Assembly (NCBI GenBank): GCA_035281645.1
Contig: DATEDN010000145.1
Span: 62,001-126,000, forward strand
Direction of reading: 5' to 3'
Source: JACCTH01 sp035281645
Lineage (GTDB): Bacteria > Actinomycetota > Acidimicrobiia > Spongiisociales > ZC4RG35
DNA length: 64,000 bases
Below the pieces are notes generated by a model, which ran no database searches, was not told the DNA's origin, and was given only the letters and a program-made list of their open reading frames with translations. Positions 17,401 through 26,212 of this stretch are shown one piece after another. Position numbers and translations under genes: made by a program. How positions within the stretch are numbered: the first letter of the stretch is position 1; each line of letters starts with the position of its first letter.

Positions 17401-18507
17401 TTGCTCTATCTGGATCACGCCGCCACTACTCCGCTTCGGTCCGAGGCCATCGAGGCCATGGCTCCATATGCATCGGGGGTCTTTGGGAACACTTCGGGCA
17501 GCCATTTCATCAGCCGCCGGGCGAAAAATGCACTCGAGGAGGCCCGAGAAAGGGCGGCCCGTTTGATCGGTGCCCAACCCGAGGAAATCGTCTTTACCAG
17601 CGGGGGAACGGAAGCGGACAACCTGGCTTTGGTGGGCACCGCTCTCCAGAGTCGAGGTCGTATTGTCACCGTTGCCACCGAGCACGAAGCCATTCTCGAG
17701 ACCGCTCGTTGGTTGGAGCGCTTGGATTGTCCCGTAGCAGTGGTAGACGTCGATAGTCGGGGGAAGGTCGATCCGGAAAAGGTTGTTGCCGCGGTTGACG
17801 AAGGTGGGGCGGCGGTCTTATCGGTGATGATGGTCAACAACGAGACCGGGACCATTCAACCGATCGAGAAAATTCGCAACCTGCTTGGAGATCGCGGAAC
17901 CGCGTTTCATACGGACGCCATCCAGGCGTTTGCTTCGATGGATGTCGACGTTGGATCCGTTGACCTCCTCTCTTTGGCGGCCCACAAGTTCGGAGGACCG
18001 CAGGGGGTCGGCCTCCTCTACGTCCGCAAGGGGATGCCGTTTTGGCCTCTCATCTCCGGCGGGGGTCAGGAGATGGGACGACGCAGCGGTACCCACAACG
18101 TCGCCGGGATCGTCGGCATGGTTGCTGCCATGGAGGCCGCCGCTGCCGACCGCGAACGGTTTCGCCGGGTGACTGAGGAGGCCCGGGAGCGTTTCGAGGC
18201 TGGACTCGGGGAGCAGGCGGTGCGCACGGTTCCCGCTCTTCTGACCACCTCACATCATTGTCATCTCACCTTCGAGGTTCCCAACGAGGCGATGCTGGTC
18301 CACCTGGATCGGCTCGGCCTTGCGGCCTCGGCTGGCTCAGCCTGCCAGTCGGGCGCGGCTGCCGTCTCTCACGTCTTGACGGCGATGGGAATCTCCGAGG
18401 AGCAGGCGCGGAGATCGCTGCGGTTCAGCTTCGGCTGGACCACCCAACCAGAGCACGGGGATCAGGCGGCGGAGATCGTCCTTAAGGCAATCGAGGCGAG
18501 CCGATGA
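17401..18507 (+). CDS. Cysteine desulfurase (IscS/NifS family)
   Basis: PLP enzyme that removes sulfur from cysteine as a persulfide for tRNA thiolation and Fe-S assembly. 368 residues starting at TTG 17401, giving MLYLDHAATTPLRSEA, the standard N-terminus; longer in-frame starts fall in the divergent gene. The cofactor region is FTSGGTEADNLAL. The PLP lysine is in LLSLAAHKFGGPQGVG, the substrate arginine region is GGGQEMGRRSGTHNV, and the active-site cysteine lies in SAGSACQSGAAAVSHVL. The stop overlaps mnmA (ATGA), a strong hint that this desulfurase serves MnmA. Confidence 0.94.
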   Translation: MLYLDHAATTPLRSEAIEAMAPYASGVFGNTSGSHFISRRAKNALEEARERAARLIGAQPEEIVFTSGGTEADNLALVGTALQSRGRIVTVATEHEAILETARWLERLDCPVAVVDVDSRGKVDPEKVVAAVDEGGAAVLSVMMVNNETGTIQPIEKIRNLLGDRGTAFHTDAIQAFASMDVDVGSVDLLSLAAHKFGGPQGVGLLYVRKGMPFWPLISGGGQEMGRRSGTHNVAGIVGMVAAMEAAAADRERFRRVTEEARERFEAGLGEQAVRTVPALLTTSHHCHLTFEVPNEAMLVHLDRLGLAASAGSACQSGAAAVSHVLTAMGISEEQARRSLRFSFGWTTQPEHGDQAAEIVLKAIEASR

Positions 18508-19550
18508 GAGTCTTGGTGGCAATGTCGGGTGGAGTGGATTCGTCGGTGGCAGCGGCGATCATGAAGTCCGAGGGCCACGATGTCATCGGCGCCACGCTCA
18601 AGCTCTACCAGGGACCGAATGGGGAGTCGCCAACAGCTGGCTGCTGCACCCTTTCCGATTCCGAAGACGCGCGGCGGGTAGCCGCTCAATTGGATATCCC
18701 CTATTACGTGCTCGACTACGCCTCGCATTTCCGAGCGGGTGTGATCGAGCGCTTCGTTGCCGACTACCGCCATGGTCGCACGCCCAACCCGTGCGTGGAA
18801 TGCAATCGCAGTGTCAAGTTCCGAAAGCTCCTCGATCAGGCTCACACCTTTGGATGTGACCTGTTGGTCACCGGCCACTACGCCCGTGTTGGTACCGAGG
18901 GCGACCGGTTCACGCTTCGCCGGGGCTTGGATCGGGCAAAGGACCAGTCCTATGTCCTGGCAATGCTCGACCAGGAGGCCCTGAGTCGAGTTCGTTTCCC
19001 GGTGGGGGAGCTGCAGAAGTCAGAAACCCGGGCCCTGGCGGCCGACTTGGGCTTACGAACCGCTCACAAATCAGACAGCCAGGACATCTGCTTTGTCGGG
19101 CCGGGCGGGTACCGCCAGTTTCTCAAGCAGCACGATCCCGACGTCCTCTCTCCGGGCTCGATCACCGATCGGGGGGCGGTTGTGGGCCGCCACGAAGGAG
19201 TTTCGGGATTCACCATCGGCCAGCGGCATGGACTGGGCGTGGCGCTGGGGGAGCGTCGCTACGTGGTTGGAGTTGATCCACACACCTCGACGGTGACGCT
19301 GGGAGGCCGGTCCGACCTGGCGGTGAGCCGATTGTGGCTCGAGCAGATCACCTGGACCGACGAACCCCTTCCGGCCGGAGAAATGGTTGAGGTTCAATTC
19401 CGGGCGCACGGCCGCCCGGTGCCCGCTTGCTTCGAGGGACATGGAGTGACGTTTCTCGAGCCTGAGTTGGCAATTGCTCCCGGCCAGACCGCCGCTATCT
19501 ACCGTGACGACCTGGTCCTGGGGAGCGGGATCATCACCCGGACCACGTAG
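18504..19550 (+). CDS. mnmA: tRNA-specific 2-thiouridylase
   Basis: ATP-pyrophosphatase that installs the 2-thio group on U34 of Lys, Glu and Gln tRNAs using persulfide sulfur. 348 residues. The P-loop motif is SGGVDSS (8-14). Catalytic cysteines are in NPCVECN (C97 is the expected one) and DSQDICFVG (C196). GHYAR and KDQSYVLAML are further family segments, and a C-terminal OB-like domain ends the protein. Its ATG overlaps the cysteine desulfurase stop, coupling sulfur donor and acceptor. Confidence 0.96.
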   Translation: MRVLVAMSGGVDSSVAAAIMKSEGHDVIGATLKLYQGPNGESPTAGCCTLSDSEDARRVAAQLDIPYYVLDYASHFRAGVIERFVADYRHGRTPNPCVECNRSVKFRKLLDQAHTFGCDLLVTGHYARVGTEGDRFTLRRGLDRAKDQSYVLAMLDQEALSRVRFPVGELQKSETRALAADLGLRTAHKSDSQDICFVGPGGYRQFLKQHDPDVLSPGSITDRGAVVGRHEGVSGFTIGQRHGLGVALGERRYVVGVDPHTSTVTLGGRSDLAVSRLWLEQITWTDEPLPAGEMVEVQFRAHGRPVPACFEGHGVTFLEPELAIAPGQTAAIYRDDLVLGSGIITRTT

Positions 19551-19562
19551 AAAGGGAGACGA

Positions 19563-20144
19563 GTGCCTTTTATCAAACGGGTCGACGAGGGGGAGGCCGA
19601 GGGCCGGGTCGCCGAATTATTCGAAGCCGAGCGGGCGCGCAAGGGATATGTCCCCAACTATCTTTCGCTGTTCGCTCTCCGCCCCGAGGTGTACGAAGCC
19701 TGGGCCAAGCTCATTGGCTCGATTAGAGCCAATATGGACCTGCGACGTTACGAGCTGGCGACCCTTGCTGCCGCCCAGGCACTCTCATCGAGCTACTGCT
19801 CTCTAGCTCATGGCCTCGTTCTCAAGGAGAAGGTCTTCGACGAGGCCGAACTGACCAAAGTCGTTAACGGGGAAGCCTCCGAAGATATAGACAAGGCGGT
19901 GATGGCCTTGGCGCGAAACGTGGCTATCGATGCTTCTCGTATCACCGAAGCCGACATCGCCCCGTTGCGGCAGTTGGGCTTTACCGATGAGGATATCTTC
20001 GATGTCGTTCTGGCGGCCGCGGCTCGAGCCTTTTTCTCGAAGACTCTCGACGGCACGGGGACCGAACCCGATCGCGAGTACCGCGACCTGCTCGGGTCCA
20101 GGCTCTCTGATCGACTGGCCGTAGGCCGGCCGATCGAGGCGTGA
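19563..20144 (+). CDS. Carboxymuconolactone decarboxylase/AhpD-like protein
   Basis: 193-residue all-helical protein of the CMD/AhpD superfamily, related to proteins annotated as uncharacterised peroxidase-related. The core helices contain LATLAAAQALSSSYCSLAHGLVLKEKVFDE. Here only one cysteine (SYCSLAH) stands where AhpD has a CxxC pair, so a disulfide-relay peroxidase reaction of the AhpD kind is not directly supported, although the downstream histidine is kept. The start is GTG at 19563 after GGGAG with good spacing. It follows mnmA by 12 bases. Function beyond possible thiol or peroxide chemistry is unknown. Confidence 0.8.
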   Translation: MPFIKRVDEGEAEGRVAELFEAERARKGYVPNYLSLFALRPEVYEAWAKLIGSIRANMDLRRYELATLAAAQALSSSYCSLAHGLVLKEKVFDEAELTKVVNGEASEDIDKAVMALARNVAIDASRITEADIAPLRQLGFTDEDIFDVVLAAAARAFFSKTLDGTGTEPDREYRDLLGSRLSDRLAVGRPIEA

Positions 20145-20202
20145 GGAGTTCTTCGGGTTGTCCCGGTCGGAATGTGACCGGTCCGCCTGATAAAACCAAG
20201 AA

Positions 20203-22236
20203 ATGGAAGAGCAGGAGGCGAGCGAGCGGATCGAGGAGCTGCGTCAGCAGCTGCGTTATCACGGCTATCGATATCACGTCCTCGATGAGCCCGAGATCTC
20301 CGACTTCGACTACGACCAGTTACTGCGCGAGCTGATTGCCCTCGAGGAGGAACACCCCCTCCTCATAACCCCCGACTCCCCGACCCAGCGGGTGGGAGGA
20401 CCGATCGGGGACCTCTTCGCACCGGTCCGCCACCTGCGCCCGCTCTTCTCCCTCGACAACATCGAGGCGACCTCGGAGCTCGAGGCGTGGGGCTCGCGTC
20501 TCGAGCGAGGACTGGGAAGGCCGGCCCAGGGATTTTCCTGCGAGTTGAAGATCGACGGGCTGGCGGTGGTGCTGACGTATGAGGATGGCAAGCTGGCTCG
20601 GGCGGCCACCCGGGGTGATGGGGCGACCGGCGAGGACATCACCGCCAATCTCCGCACTCTCAAATCGATTCCTTTGCGCCTCCTCGGCAAGCCTCCCCGC
20701 CTCCTCGAGGTGCGAGGGGAGGTCTACATGCCCCTGCGAGCCTTCGAAGAGCTCAACCGGCGCCAGAGCGAGTCCGAACTCAGGATCTTCGCCAACCCCC
20801 GCAACGCCGCCGCCGGCTCGGTCCGTCAGAAGGACCCGGGCATCACCGCCGGCCGCGACCTCGGGATTTGGGTTTACCAGGTAGGTCTCCTGGAGGGAGG
20901 TCCCCCGCTGGCTCGCCATTCCGAGCAGATGGCATATCTCTCGGAGCTGGGCCTTCGGGTCAACCCCACCTCCCGGGCAGTGTCGGACCTCGACGAGGTG
21001 AAGAAGTTCTTGCTCGAGGCGGAGAAGAAGCGTCACGGCCGCGACTACCAAACCGACGGGGTCGTCATCAAGGTGGACTCCCTCGCCGACCAGCTGGAAC
21101 TCGGCTACACGTCCCACGCTCCTCGCTGGGCGGTCGCTTACAAATTCCCCCCGGAAGAACAGGTGACGACCCTGCGAGATATCCAAATCAATGTCGGTCG
21201 CACCGGAGCGGCCACGCCGTTTGCGGTTCTCGAGCCGGTGCAAGTCGGTGGAGCGACAGTCACTTACGCCACCCTCCATAACGAGGATGAGTTGCGACGA
21301 AAGGACGTTCGCATCTCCGACAAAGTGATCGTTCGGCGCGCCGGCGACGTCATCCCTGAGGTGGTGGGCCCGGTGGTGTCGGTGCGGACAGGGAAGGAGA
21401 AGCCCTGGTCGATGCCGGCCAAATGCCCCTTCTGCGGTCACCCCATTGAGCGGCCCCCGGGCGAGAAAGTGGCCCGCTGCACCGGAGGCTTCGAATGTCC
21501 CTCCCGGGTTCGGGAATGGCTCTTCCATTTCGCCTCCCGGGGAGCGATGGACATCGAGGGGATGGGTTACAAGACGATCGATCTGCTTCTCCGGGAAGGG
21601 CTGATCGACGACCCCGCCGACATCTTCCTGCTCAAGCCTGAGCAACTCCTCGGCTACGAAGGCTGGGGAGAGGTTTCGGTGGCCAATTTGATGAAAGGGA
21701 TCGAGGCGGCTCGGCATCGCCCGCTCCAGCGGGTCCTGGTTGCCTTGGGAATTCGGCATGTCGGTGGCACCGTTGCCCGTCTCCTGGCACGTCGCTTTCA
21801 CAGCCTCGAACGCCTGATGAGTGCCACCCCCGAGGACCTCGCCGGGGTCGAGGGGCTCGGTCAAGTCATTGCCAACTCGGTGAGGGCTTGGTCAATAGAT
21901 CCCGACAACATCGCTCTGGTGAAAAAGCTGGCGGCGGCGGGCGTCAGCATGGCCGATGAAGAACTCCAAACGGACGCCTCCTCCGATTTGTTGGCCGGGA
22001 TGACTCTGGTCGTCACCGGCACCTTGGACTCAATGAGCAGGGAGCAAGCCGAAAGCGAAATCACAAGCCGGGGCGGCAAGGCGGCAAGCAGTGTCTCCCG
22101 CAAGACAGTGGCGCTAGTGGCCGGTGAGAATGCCGGCCAGAGCAAGGTCTCCAAGGCGACCGACTTGGGCGTCCCGATAATCGACGAGAAGCAGTTCTTG
22201 CGATTGCTATCCGAGGGACTCGATGCTCTCTCCTAG
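20203..22236 (+). CDS. ligA: NAD-dependent DNA ligase
   Basis: Essential ligase that seals nicks during replication and repair with NAD as adenylate donor. 677 residues, full length. Order: Ia domain; adenylation domain with the lysine motif CELKIDGLAV and GDGATGEDIT; OB fold; a four-cysteine zinc finger (CPFCGHPIE ... ARCTGGFECP); the helix-hairpin-helix region (IRHVGGTVARLLARRF; EDLAGVEGLG); and a C-terminal BRCT domain (LLAGMTLVVTGTLDSMSREQ to the end). ATG at 20203 without a visible Shine-Dalgarno. The next gene starts inside its last codons. A 514-codon antisense frame here is a codon-bias shadow. Confidence 0.98.
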   Translation: MEEQEASERIEELRQQLRYHGYRYHVLDEPEISDFDYDQLLRELIALEEEHPLLITPDSPTQRVGGPIGDLFAPVRHLRPLFSLDNIEATSELEAWGSRLERGLGRPAQGFSCELKIDGLAVVLTYEDGKLARAATRGDGATGEDITANLRTLKSIPLRLLGKPPRLLEVRGEVYMPLRAFEELNRRQSESELRIFANPRNAAAGSVRQKDPGITAGRDLGIWVYQVGLLEGGPPLARHSEQMAYLSELGLRVNPTSRAVSDLDEVKKFLLEAEKKRHGRDYQTDGVVIKVDSLADQLELGYTSHAPRWAVAYKFPPEEQVTTLRDIQINVGRTGAATPFAVLEPVQVGGATVTYATLHNEDELRRKDVRISDKVIVRRAGDVIPEVVGPVVSVRTGKEKPWSMPAKCPFCGHPIERPPGEKVARCTGGFECPSRVREWLFHFASRGAMDIEGMGYKTIDLLLREGLIDDPADIFLLKPEQLLGYEGWGEVSVANLMKGIEAARHRPLQRVLVALGIRHVGGTVARLLARRFHSLERLMSATPEDLAGVEGLGQVIANSVRAWSIDPDNIALVKKLAAAGVSMADEELQTDASSDLLAGMTLVVTGTLDSMSREQAESEITSRGGKAASSVSRKTVALVAGENAGQSKVSKATDLGVPIIDEKQFLRLLSEGLDALS

Positions 22237-22768
22237 AGGGGTTGGGGCGGTATTTCTGGCCCTCGCCTTGGCGGCTTGCGCGGAGCCGGCGGGGCGTACG
22301 TACGAGGTCTCCCAACCCGAGGACTTGGGAGTCGAGCACCTGTCACCAGAGAGCGTCGACGCCATCGTGGCCGGCACTGAAGACCCACCTCGCTACAGCT
22401 CAGTGCCGGCTACGTCGGGGCCACATGCACCGGCTCCGACCCCTTGCGGGATTTTCCGACAGGAGGTGCCCGAGATCTTCAACATCCATTCCCTCGAGCA
22501 CGGGGCGGTGATTTTCTACTACCAGCCCGACTCGATCTCTGACACCGAGCTCGCCGCACTCGAGGACCTCGGGCGGGAGCTGGCGACTCATGTGATCGTT
22601 ATGCCCCACACCGGCCTCGACGTGGCCCTGGCGATGGTGGCCTGGGGGAACCTGGCGCAACTCGAAAGCATCGACGTCGAGGCCGCTCGCAGTTTCTGGG
22701 GCGAGTTCGCACAGCGAGGCCCGGAATCGGGAATCCCATGCGCCTTCACGGTGGACGAGGCGGCCTGA
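22223..22768 (+). CDS. DUF3105 family lipoprotein
   Basis: 181-residue secreted or membrane-anchored protein. The signal sequence ends in a lipobox (LALAAC, Cys about residue 19). The body carries the DUF3105 hallmarks YSSVPATSGPH and IHSLEHGAVIFYYQPD, plus VIVMPHTGLDVALAMVAWGN. The paired histidines look suited to bind a metal, but no reaction is known. The ATG overlaps the ligA stop by 14 bases. It is distinct in content from the neighbours, so its role is open. Confidence 0.85.
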   Translation: MLSPRGVGAVFLALALAACAEPAGRTYEVSQPEDLGVEHLSPESVDAIVAGTEDPPRYSSVPATSGPHAPAPTPCGIFRQEVPEIFNIHSLEHGAVIFYYQPDSISDTELAALEDLGRELATHVIVMPHTGLDVALAMVAWGNLAQLESIDVEAARSFWGEFAQRGPESGIPCAFTVDEAA

Positions 22769-22792
22769 GAGAGCAGAGCTAGGGTTTTCCCC

Positions 22793-23935
22793 GTGAAGGT
22801 CAACCCCGTCGTCGAAGGGTTTGGCGAGTACGCCATTGGAGCGCTGGCTGAGCACGCTCGCCGACTCCGGGCGGAGGGAGTGCGGGTGCTCGACTTTTCG
22901 ATCGGTGATCCGCGCGAGCCAACCCCTCCCTTCATCCCCGAGGCGTTGAAGGCGGCCGTTCCCCAGATCTCGCAGTATCCGACCACAGCCGGCCTGCCCG
23001 AGTTGCGAGAAGCGATCGCGGGGTACCTCAAACGTCGATTTGGTGTCGGCGTGAATCCCGATACTCAAGTCATCCCCACCTCGGGTTCGAAGGAAGCGAT
23101 CTTCTCGACGGCTCTGGCCTTCGTCGACCGAAGCCGTAAACATCTAGTGGCTTGGCCGAGCCCGGGCTATCCGATCTATGGAAGAGGAGCACGCTTCGCC
23201 GGGGCCGAGGGGCGACCGGTCGAGCTCGAATCCGATTTCATATTCCGGGCGCACCACCTGGAGGCGGACGCCTGGCGGCGGGCCGCTCTGGTCTGGACTT
23301 GCTCGCCTCACAACCCGGCCGGATCGATCACCAGTGGCGACGACCTGGCCGCTCTTGTGACCGCGGCCCGGGAGGGCGAGGCTCTCCTCTGTTCGGACGA
23401 GTGCTACGCGGACATCTACGACGAACAACCCCCGACCTCGGTGCTCGAGGTGGCCGGTCCGGGGGCGGAAGGAGTCCTCGCCTTCTTCTCCCTCTCGAAG
23501 CGATCGGGCATGACCGGATATCGCTCGGGGGCCATTGTCGGCGACGCGGAAGCAATACGCCTCATCAGGCTTCTTCGCACGTCGACGGGTACTGCCTCCC
23601 CTGAGTTCGTGCAGCGGGCGGCGATAGCCGCTTGGTCCGATGACGATCACGTCGCCGAGCGCCGGGCCATCTTTCGCCAGAAGCGCCGCATCCTCGGAGC
23701 GGCGTGCGAGGCTGTCGGAATGGCCGTGGTGGGGTCGGAGGGAGGCATATATCTCTGGGTTCGAGTCGGTGACGATCTCGAGATCAGCAGTCGCTTGCTC
23801 ACCCGGGGAGTTCTCGTAACTCCCGGCCGCGCCTTCGGCGAGGGGGGCGAGGGATATGTTCGACTGGCTCTCGTACCACCGCTGGATCAGTGTGACGAAG
23901 CGGCCGAGGTCTTGAGGGAATGTCTCGCGAACTGA
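22793..23935 (+). CDS. dapC: Succinyldiaminopimelate transaminase (fold-type I aminotransferase)
   Basis: PLP aminotransferase of 380 residues that converts N-succinyl-2-amino-6-ketopimelate to N-succinyl-diaminopimelate on the lysine/peptidoglycan route. Aminotransferase class I segments are present: SIGDPREPTPPFIPEAL, YPTTAGLPELREAIA, WTCSPHNPAGSITSGDDL, SDECYADIYDE, and the PLP lysine in FFSLSKRSGMTGYRSG. The sequence alone fits several class I enzymes; the dapC call rests on overlap by 16 bases with dapD and then dapE. The start is GTG at 22793, with a 24-base gap to the DUF3105 gene. Confidence 0.88.
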   Translation: MKVNPVVEGFGEYAIGALAEHARRLRAEGVRVLDFSIGDPREPTPPFIPEALKAAVPQISQYPTTAGLPELREAIAGYLKRRFGVGVNPDTQVIPTSGSKEAIFSTALAFVDRSRKHLVAWPSPGYPIYGRGARFAGAEGRPVELESDFIFRAHHLEADAWRRAALVWTCSPHNPAGSITSGDDLAALVTAAREGEALLCSDECYADIYDEQPPTSVLEVAGPGAEGVLAFFSLSKRSGMTGYRSGAIVGDAEAIRLIRLLRTSTGTASPEFVQRAAIAAWSDDDHVAERRAIFRQKRRILGAACEAVGMAVVGSEGGIYLWVRVGDDLEISSRLLTRGVLVTPGRAFGEGGEGYVRLALVPPLDQCDEAAEVLRECLAN

Positions 23936-24723
23936 TCGAAGCGGCCTTTGCCGGCGAGGTCGATCTGCAAGAGGCCGCCCCCGAAGTCGAGGCGGCCATC
24001 GCCCAACTCGACCAGGGGACTCAGCGCGTGGCCGAGCAAGTCGACGGGGAATGGAAGGTCAATGGCTGGCTCATGAAGGCCATCCTTCTCTATTTTCGGC
24101 TGAGGAAATCTGAGACGATCGACATCGGGCCTTTCGAGTACCACGACAAGATTCCCCTCAAACGCAACCTCGCCAGCCAGCAGGTCCGGGTGGTGCCACC
24201 CGGAATGGTTCGATATGGCGCCTTTTGCGAACCGGGAGTGATCGTGATGCCGGGCTACGTCAACATCGGCGCCCGGGTGGGCTCGGGAACCATGGTCGAC
24301 ACGTGGGCCACCGTCGGCTCCTGCGCCCAGATCGGTCGCAATGTCCATCTGAGCGGGGGAGTCGGCATCGGTGGAGTGCTCGAGCCACCGGGGGCACGAC
24401 CGGTAGTCGTCGAAGACGACGCCTTCATCGGCTCGCGCTCAATCGTGGTCGAAGGTGCCCTGATCGAAAAAGGGGCGGTGCTGGGAGCGAACACGGTGAT
24501 AGCGGCCAACACCCCGATCATCGACGTGACTGGCCCTGAGCCCGTCGAGTATCGGGGAAGGGTTCCGGCGGGGGCGATAGCTGTTCCCGGTACCCGGCCT
24601 AAGCAATTTCCTGCCGGGACTTATCAACTCTCTTGCGCTTTGATCATTGGGTACCGCACCGCCTCGACGAGCGAGAAAACCAGCCTCAATGACTATCTCA
24701 GGGAAGCCGGCGTCAGCGTGTGA
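23920..24723 (+). CDS. dapD: Tetrahydrodipicolinate N-succinyltransferase (E. coli-type)
   Basis: Trimeric left-handed beta-helix acyltransferase that succinylates tetrahydrodipicolinate. 267 residues, full-length match to the proteobacterial DapD type (274 in E. coli): VDGEWKVNGWLMKAILLYFRL, RVVPPGMVRYGAF, MVDTWATVGSCAQIGRNVHL and SGGVGIGGVLEPP are near-identical signatures. Actinobacteria such as Mycobacterium normally carry a different, longer DapD form, so this type is notable. The start ATG at 23920 lies inside the dapC end, and the stop overlaps dapE (GTGTGA). The three genes form a coupled operon. Confidence 0.95.
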   Translation: MSRELIEAAFAGEVDLQEAAPEVEAAIAQLDQGTQRVAEQVDGEWKVNGWLMKAILLYFRLRKSETIDIGPFEYHDKIPLKRNLASQQVRVVPPGMVRYGAFCEPGVIVMPGYVNIGARVGSGTMVDTWATVGSCAQIGRNVHLSGGVGIGGVLEPPGARPVVVEDDAFIGSRSIVVEGALIEKGAVLGANTVIAANTPIIDVTGPEPVEYRGRVPAGAIAVPGTRPKQFPAGTYQLSCALIIGYRTASTSEKTSLNDYLREAGVSV

Positions 24724-25814
24724 ATGATCTCCACAAAACCTTGCAATGGCTCATCGATACCCCGTCAGAGACCGGCAACGAGGGTCGGCTCTGCACGGAG
24801 GTGGCGGCCAGGCTCTATCGCGCCTTCGGGCAGGAGACGGTCGACCGAGTGGGGAACTCCCTGGTCGTCGGGCCCCGCGATGCCGCCGCCCCCATCCTTC
24901 TCGTCGGACACCTCGACACGGTTCCTTCTCAGGGTCAGCCTCCGGCGCGGATAGAAGGCGACCGAATGTTCGGTCTCGGGGCCTCCGACATGAAAGCGGG
25001 GGTGGCAGTGATGCTGCACTTGCTCGAGGATCGCGACGTCCGATTGACGGGCCGCGACCTGATCGGGGTGTTCTATGCCGGGGAAGAAGGATCGTCCGAG
25101 GCAAACGAGTTGGAAACGGTGTTGGTCCGAGCACCTTGGCTCAAAGCCGCGTCGTTTGCGGTCGTCCTCGAACCGACTGATGGCGAGGTCCAGATCGGTT
25201 GCAACGGAGTTGTCAACGCTCGTGTCGTTTTCGAGGGCACCGCCGCCCATTCCGCCCGTCCTTGGCTGGGAGTCAATGCCGTCACTCGGGCGGGGGAGTG
25301 GCTGGCGGAGATGGACAAGCGAGAGCCAGAACCGGTCGAGATCGACGGCCTGATCTTCCGGGAAGTCATCTCGGTCACTCGGGCATCGGGGGGAATCGCC
25401 AACAACATCATTCCTTCGAGCTTCGAGCTCAACGTCAACTTCCGGTTTGCCCCTCATCGCAGCATCGACGATGCGGTCGATGTGCTGGCCTCGGTGTGCG
25501 CCGCTGCCGATGGGTTCGAGGTCGTCGACTCGGCGCCTGCGGGGCCGGTCGATACGGCTCATCCGATCCTCGACCGCTTACGCGAGTTGTCGGGCGCGCC
25601 GGCGGCAGCCAAACAAGGCTGGACAGACGTGGCTCGGCTGGGCGCACACGGGATCGCGGCGGTCAACTACGGGCCAGGGGAAACAGCGCTGGCTCATAAG
25701 GTGGATGAGAGTGTCCGCCTCGACGACCTCGACAAGGTCTTCGACACCCTGCGCCAACTTCTACTGGACGCGGAAAGTCCATTCGAACTCGCCGGGGCTG
25801 GGGAGTCCGGCTAA
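24720..25814 (+). CDS. dapE: Succinyl-diaminopimelate desuccinylase
   Basis: Dinuclear zinc M20 peptidase-family enzyme that releases L,L-diaminopimelate. 364 residues. Zinc-binding segments are LLVGHLDTVPSQGQPP (His/Asp, about 60-75), GASDMKAGVAVMLHLL (bridging Asp), and YAGEEGSSEANELE (catalytic and ligand Glu). A dimerisation domain begins at GCNGVVNARVVFEGTAAHSARPWLGVNA, and the final histidine is in GETALAHKVDESV. GTG at 24720 overlaps the dapD stop. Its 3' end overlaps the convergent small membrane-protein gene by 54 bases. Confidence 0.93.
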   Translation: MNDLHKTLQWLIDTPSETGNEGRLCTEVAARLYRAFGQETVDRVGNSLVVGPRDAAAPILLVGHLDTVPSQGQPPARIEGDRMFGLGASDMKAGVAVMLHLLEDRDVRLTGRDLIGVFYAGEEGSSEANELETVLVRAPWLKAASFAVVLEPTDGEVQIGCNGVVNARVVFEGTAAHSARPWLGVNAVTRAGEWLAEMDKREPEPVEIDGLIFREVISVTRASGGIANNIIPSSFELNVNFRFAPHRSIDDAVDVLASVCAAADGFEVVDSAPAGPVDTAHPILDRLRELSGAPAAAKQGWTDVARLGAHGIAAVNYGPGETALAHKVDESVRLDDLDKVFDTLRQLLLDAESPFELAGAGESG

Positions 25815-26156
25815 CGAGTCCCAGACGATTCGGATTTCTTGGATACCCGGGGTCCAGGCCTGCATCACGAGGCTCTGGGCGCTCGGCTGCCACCTATGGA
25901 CTCCCGTCGGCTCGACGAAGGTGATCTCATTCTCGGGGATGAGGAAACCATTGACGTAGATCTGGGCCTGGTAGCCGGACTCAAGATCGATTTCCAAGAT
26001 CGCCTGCGTCAAAGCCGAATCATTGGGATGGGGAGTGATCGACTCGATCGGCGCGGGAAGCTCGGTGGGCTCGCCGCCACCCCCGAAGGCAATGGCCAGA
26101 AGCACCGCAGCCAGAGCCACCAATGCGAGCCCGAGGTAGATAAACCGGTATGAAAT
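25761..26156 (-). CDS. Small single-pass membrane protein of unknown function
   Basis: 131-residue protein I do not recognise. One N-terminal membrane segment (IYLGLALVALAAVLLAIAF) is followed by a short Gly run and an extracytoplasmic beta-rich domain (LEIDLESGYQAQIYVNGFLIPENEITFVEP, VHRWQPS, IQEIRIVWDSL). The first NUG in frame is TTG at 26123, inside the membrane helix. Reading from ATT at 26156 gives MSYRFIYLGLALVAL, a normal positively charged signal-anchor, and a TAG stop lies two codons upstream. I therefore propose an AUU start, with only a weak TTAGG Shine-Dalgarno that is part of the adjacent palindromic repeat. It is downstream of the sigma factor pair and convergent with dapE. Confidence 0.6.
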   Translation of the reverse strand: MSYRFIYLGLALVALAAVLLAIAFGGGGEPTELPAPIESITPHPNDSALTQAILEIDLESGYQAQIYVNGFLIPENEITFVEPTGVHRWQPSAQSLVMQAWTPGIQEIRIVWDSLAGLPSPGEFEWTFRVQ

Positions 26157-26159
26157 CGC

Positions 26160-26206
26160 AACCTAAGGTTATAGGCCGCGGAAACCACGGCTTATAGCCT
26201 TAGGTT
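26160..26206. repeat. Palindromic repeat family 2, copy A (AACCTAAGG arms)
   Basis: Inverted repeat AACCTAAGGTTATAGGCCG at 26160-26178 against 26188-26206, 17 of 19 positions paired, with a nine-base loop. It lies between the stop of the 26213-27751 gene and the proposed start of the small membrane gene. Read on the opposite strand, a 49-base stretch matches the copy at 32763-32811 at 44 positions, loop included. Confidence 0.85.
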
Positions 26207-26212
26207 TCCGCA

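Noticed and set aside
20320..21864. 514-codon minus-strand frame
   Set aside because: Exactly antisense to ligA; no recognisable domain, composition typical of reverse-frame shadows in GC-rich genes.
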